DNA from: Protonemura montana
Taxonomy: Eukaryota > Arthropoda > Insecta > Plecoptera > Nemouridae
Reading direction: 5' to 3'
NCBI GenBank assembly: GCA_947568835.1
Contig: OX387605.1
Span: 1,736,001-1,800,000, forward strand
DNA: 64,000 nt
Shown here: positions 56,873 to 64,000 of the stretch, piece after piece
Position numbering within the stretch: the first letter of the stretch is position 1
Layout of the letters: every line of letters starts with the position of its first letter
Made by a program: the position numbers and the translations under genes
The notes under the pieces: model-generated
What the model saw: the letters and a program-made list of their open reading frames with translations, nothing else
Told to the model about the DNA's origin: nothing
Database searches by the model: none

Positions 56873-58140
56873 AGGTCTGAGTTCTTCTTCCCGCCGTGGG
56901 CTGTCGACTGTTTGCTTTTGGCAGCTGTGTTGTGGAACGATGCCTGACGAATTGTTGGTGGTCACCATGGTGACCACCAACAAGGTAATCAGGTGCATTG
57001 GTTATTGATGAATTCATAATGAGGTCGGTCCGTGTGTGGATTCCGCCACGCAAAGGTCACGCCGATTGCTGGTCTAATCAACGATCGATACCTGAATTAT
57101 GTGCGGTGTCGTGCGATTCGATATTGGATATTGATTTGTGTTGCGTGCCGGCCTGTTATTTTGTTGCAATGGTAATCAAAGTGTAATCAAACTCCGATCT
57201 TCCGGTTGTCTTATCTGGAATGGACGTTTCACAGTCTCAAACATCTTCTTTAATAGCAGCTATTTTTACATGTATGCCGTTTTACTATTCTTATATCCAC
57301 CCTAAACTTTTGTTTATAAAAACAAAATTGATGATTGAATCATGGTTGTAATTTTTTAATCGACCCTGCAATTTGTTTGCTGCTAAAAGCTTACACAGAC
57401 CGTGCCTCCGTGGAAAGTTGCACTTGTTTGTAAAGGCACAAACGTTCTTGCTACGAAAAACCTCAATTTTGATTAATTCTTGAAAGATTTATATCATCTT
57501 TTTTATAAAATAAGTAATATTATTCTCTACTTGGGTCCTGGGAGTTCTCGTGATCGCAATATGGACTGCCAGGTACTTGTAACAACCGATCCTGGTCTGG
57601 TGATGATTGATTTTAAGATTGATATTCTGGTCGCTCGGCTCTCGTCAGAACCTAATTGCTTCTAATTGATTGACAAGATCTCGTATTAGTAATTAATGAA
57701 CGGTTACGGAAGCTCGTTGAAAGCACGAAGCTCAATGAATTGCCGGTCAAAGTACAGACATCGGTCTAGCACCCGATTATGAACTGGGCGACGTGACGGT
57801 AACATTGGCACGTAGACCAACCACTCAAGAATCCCTGATTTCACTGATTTCAAGGGGCAGATGGTGCTACGTGATCGCTGCACGTGCACGTGTTCGCTAC
57901 GTGCCCGAGAGCAACTTCTTTGTTAGTTCACGAACAAAAACGCTTTATCAGTCAAGGACTGATTTTCGGCCGTGAGTTTCTTGAATTAGTTCAAACACCG
58001 ATTTTGCGTTGAAATAGTTTTTAGAAAGTTTTAGATTGAATAATTCGCCGCATAAACAAATACTGACAGTCTTTTGTAGCCAAGCTTCAAGGAGAAATTA
58101 CAAATGACAGTCCCGTTCCTTCGAATCCTACAGAAGCGAC
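56873..58140. other. Intergenic region IR25a / HMG-like gene
   Basis: The two genes diverge here, so promoters of both are expected. No exon is recognised. An ATG at 58104 starts MTVPFLRILQKRR and reaches a stop inside the 7-bp repeat; it could be a first exon only if spliced over a 41-nt intron in another phase. Confidence 0.4.
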
Positions 58141-58141
58141 G

Positions 58142-58182
58142 GTAGAGTTTAGAGTTTAGAGTTTAGAGTTTAGAGTTTAGAG
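58142..58182 (+). repeat. 7-bp repeat gtttaga at an exon acceptor
   Basis: About six copies, each with tttag; the last tttagag is the probable acceptor of the exon at 58183. Confidence 0.75.
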
Positions 58183-61100
58183 ACTGGTCAAGCTCGAAAG
58201 CTTCTTGCGCAGGTTTCCGCGCAGTTTCACAACGACGATGCTGCGCAGGACGCTGCGCAGGATGGGGGTCAGATTGCGCAGCACGAGAGAGCAGCAACGG
58301 AGGAGAGCACCGATCTTCTGAACGCAGTCGAGGGAAGCCAACAACCCTCGACTTGGCCGGAGTCTAGGTGTGTCCTACTAAAGTCATACACATGACCAGT
58401 TCTGTTCGGGAGAGAGGTTGGAGGGATGAAAGTTAAGCAACACTGCGCTGGGTCAGGTATTGGATGGGTGACCATCATACACATGACCAGTTCTGTTCGG
58501 GAGAGAGGTTGGAGGGATGAAAGTTAAGCAACACTGCGCTGGGTCAGGTATTGGATGGGTGACCATCATACACATGACCAGTTCTGTTCGGGAGAGAGGT
58601 TGGTGGGATGAAAGTTAGTACAGCAACTTCACTCGCCTTGCTTATCAACCTCTCGACAGCAGGGATTTGTGGAGGAATCCTGCTGTTCGAGTTGTACCGT
58701 CCTTCGGAAGGGACGTTAAGCCGGTGGTCCCCTTGGTGCTCTTCGACAGGAGTAGGCTACGTGCCGGTACCGGGTTTCCCCTCCTCTCTTCTAGGCTAGG
58801 TTAGGTTCATCATCATCCTCATCATCCTCATCATCATCCACTCATTCACCGACGCCATTAGACCAGTGCCGCAGGGCCAGTTGTCAAAACAGTGCGTCGT
58901 TAAACACCACAATAATAATACTACTAAAGTCAGGGTCACGGTCCGAGCAAGTGCGACCACTTAGATGATTGACACTCAGCTTTTTCCCCCTTCCAGTGGC
59001 GAGGGTACATACCAAGAGATCGGCGCCGTGTGCGCTGATCAGCTTCCAAGCTGGTCTTCCCCGGTGCCATGGCCGCCCTCGACGTGTCCTTCTGGGACCT
59101 TCCAGCCAGGAGCGGCTCCCCAAGGCTTAGGCCCTCCCGGTACGGGGCATCCCGGGATGGGAATTCAAGGAATGCCACAAAGCATGGGCCCTCCGGAAAT
59201 AGTTCCTTCAGGAATGGGACATCCTGGAATTGGACGTCCTGTAATGGGACATCCTGGAATTGGTCATGCTGAAATGGTTTCTCCGGGAATGAGCCCCCAG
59301 GAATGGGCCCCTCCCAATATAGCTCCCCCAGGAATGTTCCCTGCCGGCATGGGTCCCCCGGGAATGTTCCCTGCCGGCATGGGTTCCCCTGGGATGGGCC
59401 TCCCGCCTGGATTCTTGCGCTTCCGTGCATGTCAAGCCCCACCGATGATGTACCGCCTGTGCTACCCTCAACCGAAGTCCCCGCCCGCGCCCAGGAAGTC
59501 CCGCAAGCGGCGACGCGAGCCGCGCTCAGACCCCGAGGTGCCCGACCGACAGACCCGACTTCATCTTGTACATCAGTGCCCCTCTGTGACGGCACTTATA
59601 TTAATTGAAAGCGCTTACAGGGGAGCGAGACGCCGACGACGTCGGTAGCCGATGCATCGGGACGTCCGTACACGCCCAGGGCGTCAAAGGTCACCGCTCA
59701 GAGTCCAAACACGGTGGGTATCAGGATCCCAGCATCTTCGCTGGGCAGCTGCCCCGTCCAGGTCAGGCCATTTAGGAGCTTGCCTGCTTAGCTGGACTGT
59801 CGCAAAGGGTTCATGTGCTGGTAGGTATTGACATGGGGTTTATAGGTTAGGTAGCTTGATATTCATAGTACTGATTGGTACTCCCCTCGCTCTGGTTAAG
59901 GACTCCTAGCCTCTGGCACGATGCCAAGTACCCCCTCTTTAGCTCGCATATTTAGCGCTATCGTTGGCACTATCCTAATATTGAGCCCGTGTCAAAATTA
60001 CGAGCCGGCTGCTGGTTGGAAAATAGGCGGCCCAAAACAACTCGGATATTGCAGATAAAGTGAACGGAAATAAATACGGTCAAACTAGTTATAAGTGGAG
60101 ATAATAATTTCTTTTAACAACTCACATATTGAGACGAAGTTCAACTCGCTCAAGGTCCAATCTTAGAATGTCCAGACCCTCAGTATGGGGTAGCAATTAA
60201 AAACGCAATTTCCTAGACGCGTTGCAAGGAAAAATGTGGAACTCTTTGGAGTATTCTCGGGCCAGGAAATCAATGTCAACGAGTTTTAGACGTTCACTAA
60301 GATGATTCGACTTGCACAGATTTCACTCTTGCGAGAAAAAGGTGTGGTACTGTAGCCAGGCTGAAGAAATCTCCAGATTTACATTGCTCAAAAAGTTCAA
60401 ATCTGACAGCCACTGAGTCCTAGACATGATCCAACGAAGAAGCCAATTAGCAAAGGAACACACACACCACAATATATCTATAAGTACACACGGAGGGCGC
60501 GTTGAGTTTGTCGGTAAACTCGCTTAAGCGAAGCAATGCGATGCATGTTCCCGGCAACCTAACCCGATCTGACGGAACAGAGACGCCGTTCGAACCGCTC
60601 GGCAAAACGCACAGGGTGGAACCACACGTATCTGATCTAAACACAAGCATCTTATATGATGTGAGATCTCAGAGTTCTTATTTCCATGCACTTAACATCC
60701 GTCGAACCAACCACGCCGAAGCGCTCCGTGGTATAATCAGGATTGCCAAGTGCCAACATAACAGAAAAATATGCAGATGTTTGGCATCAAAGACCATTTG
60801 GCATTCAAAGGATTCGCTCAATGTCAAATGTCAAACGCGTGGATACACCCTGGCGGATGATTTGAATGTACTCCAATATGGCGACAGGCTGACGACCAAC
60901 TGACGAGTATCCTCAGTGATCCCCAGCCTGTCGAGGCTTAGCAACAAGCGTCAACACTGATTCATCCAGGGCGCGTCTGACATGCTGGTGGAGGCACTGC
61001 GCCGTGGTCCAGACGCCGCGCTGCGCATTGCCCGGACGCTGTTCAGCAAACGCATGCTCACGCTCTATGGCTGGCTGTACCCACAAGGCGCACGCAGGGA

Positions 61101-62112
61101 CGTCAAGCTGAGCATCGCGCGGCTCTGGGACCGCCTGCCCAGTGCTGAGAAGCGTTTCTACCTGGCTCAGGTACCGTGGGCAGCATGGAGGGCATGGTCC
61201 CGGTCTAGGATCCACACTGACCTCCTGACCTCTGCACACAGGCCGAGGGCGGCTTCGGGTCACGCGGTGGACGACCCATGGTCAACCCTCAGCTGGCCGC
61301 GCTTGCTGGCCTCCCGGAGGTCGTCGACGGGCACGTCAACGTCACTGGAACGCAGGGCGAGACGGAGCAGGCCGTCAACAACCTCCTACTACTCGGCGAC
61401 GAGGACGAAACGGCTAGCCTGGTATGAAAATACTGCCCCCTATCTCAATGGTCGCTTCTGCCTAAGACTACACCAAGACAGTAAGCTTGGACACCAGTCA
61501 ACCAGCAGACTTAGGGTGCAGGCTGTGGCTGTGACCTCCTCGTCTTTGCAGACGTCAACGACGGACCCGTGGTCCAGTACCGACCCTGACGACGACGGCA
61601 ACTCCCTGGGACTGCCGAGGTTGCTGGAGCTAGCTCGCCAGGCGGGAGACGAGTACTTTAATGAGCAAGGCTCCCAGAACAACCCGTCCACAGACCAGTT
61701 CCTCGACGAGCAAGGCTCTCGGAACGTCACCTCCACAGACCAGTTCCTCGACGAGCAAGGCTCTCGGAATAATCCGTCCACAGACCAGTTCTCGTTGATC
61801 ATCAGCGCCATGCACGAGTTCTCCGCGGAAGACGGGCTCCTTGACGACTTGGCTTCAGACAGATGTCACTCAAGCAGCAACCTCGAAGACGAGTTCCCCC
61901 CGGAAAACAACTTCTTGGCCGATAGCATTATGTGCAATGACCACGATGGTACGTTCATCTCAGAGGACATCACCGAGGGAGAGCTGCAAGAGGAAGTATA
62001 CCAGGAGGGAGAGTACCAGGACGAAGGGTACCAGGGGGACCAGCTGTTTGATGAGGACTTCAAGATCGGTCGCGAGGTGGTGCTTTCTGCAGATGGCGAG
62101 GAGATCCATTGA
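58183..62112 (+). CDS. Unrecognised protein with Gly/Met/Pro repeats and HMG-box-like segment, 3' part of gene
   Basis: Exons 58183-58367, 58997-59537, 59621-59713, 60970-61170, 61242-61421 and 61552-62112 join in frame (1761 nt, 586 residues and stop). The first exon (ARKLLAQVSAQF, QDAAQDGGQIAQ) and the second join in matching phase, SS-GEGTYQEIG. Exon 2 is low complexity (PGMGIQGMPQSMGPP, MFPAGMGPPGM) and ends basic (RKSRKRRREPRSD); its donor may instead be at 59577, also in phase. Exon 4 (FSKRMLTLYGWL, SIARLWDRLPSAEKRFYLAQ) has the spacing of the last two helices of an HMG box, with W-x2-L-x3-EK-x2-Y. The last exon has three DEQGSRN-x3-STDQF repeats and an acidic tail ending EEIH. A chromatin or RNA-linked nuclear role is only inferred. 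The start codon is not found. Confidence 0.6.
58387..58920 (+). mobile_element. 5S-derived SINE with 12-bp target duplication
   Basis: 5'-truncated copy with two to three 91-bp units and a complete tail ending (aat)n. The direct repeat CTACTAAAGTCA lies at 58375-58386 and 58921-58932. It sits in an intron of the HMG-like gene. Confidence 0.9.
59714..60969. other. Intron of the HMG-like gene, no feature seen
   Basis: A 133-codon plus-strand frame at 60502-60903 has ordinary composition and no splice or start support, so I do not call it. No repeats. Confidence 0.5.
61664..61797 (+). repeat. 45-bp in-frame coding repeat, three copies
   Basis: Encodes NEQGSQNNPSTDQFL, DEQGSRNVTSTDQFL and DEQGSRNNPSTDQFS. 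DNA copies are nearly identical (ctcgacgagcaaggctctcg), so the expansion is recent, and the frame is kept. Confidence 0.9.
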
Positions 62113-62249
62113 CCTTGCATCGTGCAGATTGCTCTTTGCTACAAGTTTCATTTTTAGATCCTAGATTTTGTTTGTAAGGTAACATATTATATTTCTTAAG
62201 ACCATAATGGACACAATGAAAAATTACACTATCGGCTTTATAACTACGT

Positions 62250-62257
62250 TTTTATTG
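62250..62257 (-). terminator. Ferritin polyadenylation signal
   Basis: AATAAA on the minus strand, about 95 bp after the ferritin stop codon. Confidence 0.6.
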
Positions 62258-62348
62258 AAACGACAATAAGAATTATCACAATATGGTAAATTACAGTATT
62301 ATTATTGCCCGACCGATGAATGTGTAAGGCTTGGCACTGGGTCTACGC

Positions 62349-62507
62349 CTAGAGTGGCTCGCCATTGAGGAGCTTCTTGTCGTAGAGGAACTCAGCTAGC
62401 GGACCCTGGGCGTGGATCATCTTGCTCAGCGTGGCGATCCTGCCGGCCAACTCCCGTTGACCGTGAAGCTGCTCCTCCAGGAAGTCCCCAGTGAGATAGT
62501 CGACCAG
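62349..62507 (-). CDS. Ferritin, last coding exon (partial gene)
   Basis: After an acceptor ttacag (62513-62508) 52 codons and a stop read LVDYLTGDFLEEQLHGQREL, AGRIATLSKM, GPLAEFLYDKKLL. This is the end of helix D and helix E of an iron-storage ferritin: DFLE-x2-Q, the turn before the short helix and AE-x-L-x-DK. Ferritin forms a 24-subunit shell that oxidises and stores iron. The di-iron ligands lie in earlier exons beyond the window, so H-type activity, secretion signal and any iron-responsive element cannot be judged. It converges with the HMG-like gene, 236 bp between stops. Confidence 0.85.
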   Translation of the reverse strand: MVDYLTGDFLEEQLHGQRELAGRIATLSKMIHAQGPLAEFLYDKKLLNGEPL

Positions 62508-64000
62508 CTGTAACCAGGACAAGACATGGTCAGTTGGTTAGATAGCAACACCCAACCTGATTCTTTCTGGCAAGGAACAGGAGGTAGGGGACAGGATATG
62601 CCTATACATGGGAGGTAGGGTATCCATAAGTATTGGCATCAGTATTAGAGATATTGTCATCAATATCATTGGTATCAGTAAGCTTGCATGGAATTCACAT
62701 TAGACAGGATGTGAACCATACAAATATATGACTAATTTGTTGTTGAAATATCTGATACCTCTGCGACTTGAGATGCGTAATAGGATGCAAGCGGCGTGCA
62801 ATCAAGGTATGACAACTTTCAAGTCTCATCTGGCATTTCCTGGTCGTCACGTTTGACTCAGCCTGGCCCTTGGCAGTTTACCCAACACTGTCTACAAGGC
62901 CTAGAGCTGTTGCATTATTTATAATTTAATAATAATTGCCAGCGTGAGGATGGGAGGGTGCACCAAACAAACCTACTTGAGAGGGGACAAGGCTCAAGGG
63001 GCAGACGTTGACCCGAGAGTTGGGACACTATCAGCAGAGTAATCTGTAGCAAACATGGTCTGCTTTTAAGTTTGAATTACATGTGACCATGACAGCAAAT
63101 GAGTCAGCAAATACACTACTCACAGTTAATGAGTCACTTCCATGACTACTGATGGCATAAAGCAATCCTATTCTCGGATGTCGCGTTTTTATTTTAGGAC
63201 TGGTGTGGAAATCTTTTGCAATGACAGCAGGGTACTGAGAAGTACGCCTTCCTGAGTCGATTTAAGACAAAGGTTGTCAGCGTGATATACGACTAGAAAG
63301 TACCTGTGCTCTGAAAGAACGGTTACCAGACTTGGAGCATGCACATACCAGTCCTAGCTAGTCTAGCACAGCATCTCTCAGATAGTTTGCACATACAAAG
63401 TTTGTTCGACAAGACTTGCAGTAGATATTAATTTATTTCTATACGGATGATCATGCAAGTAGCTCAAACTGAGAAATTTCATTGTAAAGCCAATACTGCT
63501 TGGAAATCAGATGTTGGTCCTTCTAGCATTGCCAAACAAAGCCCCCTGGCTATGACCAAGCTGTTTTTTTTTTTTTTATATGGAGGAAACGATAGAATCT
63601 CGTTAGACGACAGCTTTTCCTGGGGTCAAGTGATCTATTGTCTGTCAGAGTGGATGATTAGCAGGCCTGGCATGTGTCTGCTTGCACGTAGCCCCCACTC
63701 AACTGATAACAGCTGATAGCGTTGTTTGCAGGCCAATGTTCACCGATCAAAATATCTTCTACATCGAGAGCATTCAGCGTATCAACCTTCCCCCCCCCCC
63801 AACCCCCCCCCCCCACTGCCTGGCATGCTAGGCTAGCATTCTAGGTGTCTAGCTATACTTGAGAGTGTACGGCAGTCACCCACCCAAAGATTCACTCGAT
63901 GCATTGTTGCTTAACTTGTACCTCTGCCAAGCAATGGGCGGGTACGGTTCCATCAAATTCTTTTGGATGCTTTTATGCCATACATTGTTAACTGCACCTG
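62508..64000 (-). other. Ferritin intron, poly-C tract and 5S-like fragment
   Basis: No further ferritin exon is seen to the window end. The frame at 63447-63716 is unsupported. A broken poly-C tract is at 63777-63815. Confidence 0.5.
63860..63940 (-). mobile_element. Second type of 5S-derived fragment
   Basis: On the minus strand it reads gtacaagttaagcaacaatg, then gggtgggtgactgccgtaca, which are the box A and box C surroundings of 5S rRNA. The sequence between and after differs from the 91-bp family, so it is a separate derivative. Confidence 0.5.

Noticed and set aside
60502-60903. 133-codon plus-strand frame
   Set aside because: Inside an intron of the HMG-like gene, with no recognisable domain or splice signals.

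Overview
The window is nuclear DNA from an intron-rich invertebrate animal. Five kinds of gene can be read exon by exon with GT-AG junctions and consistent phases: PICK1, the ionotropic receptor IR25a, a last exon of ferritin, a Kelch (KLHL10-like) exon and a clip-like Cys-rich exon. IR25a points to a protostome. Many introns and dense tandem repeats argue against a compact genome such as a fly's, but I cannot name the phylum.

Layout. 1-700: one minus-strand exon of a secreted clip-like/Thr-rich protein. 2584-5913: a complete five-exon minus-strand gene for a 192-residue single-pass membrane protein that I do not recognise. 9587-9706: one Kelch exon (minus). 10-19 kb: satellites, 5S-derived SINEs, a PHD-finger remnant and a LINE. 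18739-18918: a possible 59-residue micropeptide. 19.9-33.4 kb: PICK1 on the plus strand, nine exons, first one uncertain. 35.3-56.2 kb: IR25a on the minus strand, 17 exons, 928 codons, complete from signal peptide to stop. 58.2-62.1 kb: an unrecognised plus-strand gene with Gly/Met/Pro-rich repeats and an HMG-box-like segment. 62349-62507: last exon of ferritin (minus).

PICK1 (a PDZ-BAR scaffold known in vertebrates to bind glutamate-receptor tails) and IR25a (a glutamate-receptor-family co-receptor) lie tail to tail, 1.9 kb apart.

The most unusual feature is the repeat landscape. At least seven exon-intron boundaries in three or four genes carry short tandem arrays whose unit contains the splice site itself, so donor or acceptor motifs are multiplied. 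A second theme is tandem growth of RNA-derived units inside mobile elements: 53-bp truncated-tRNA units and 91-bp 5S-rRNA-derived units, both carrying Pol III promoter sequences. A third is a fold-back MITE family with 7-bp target duplications, one copy of which has grown a 1.5-kb, 47-bp-unit satellite with a 470-bp higher-order repeat.
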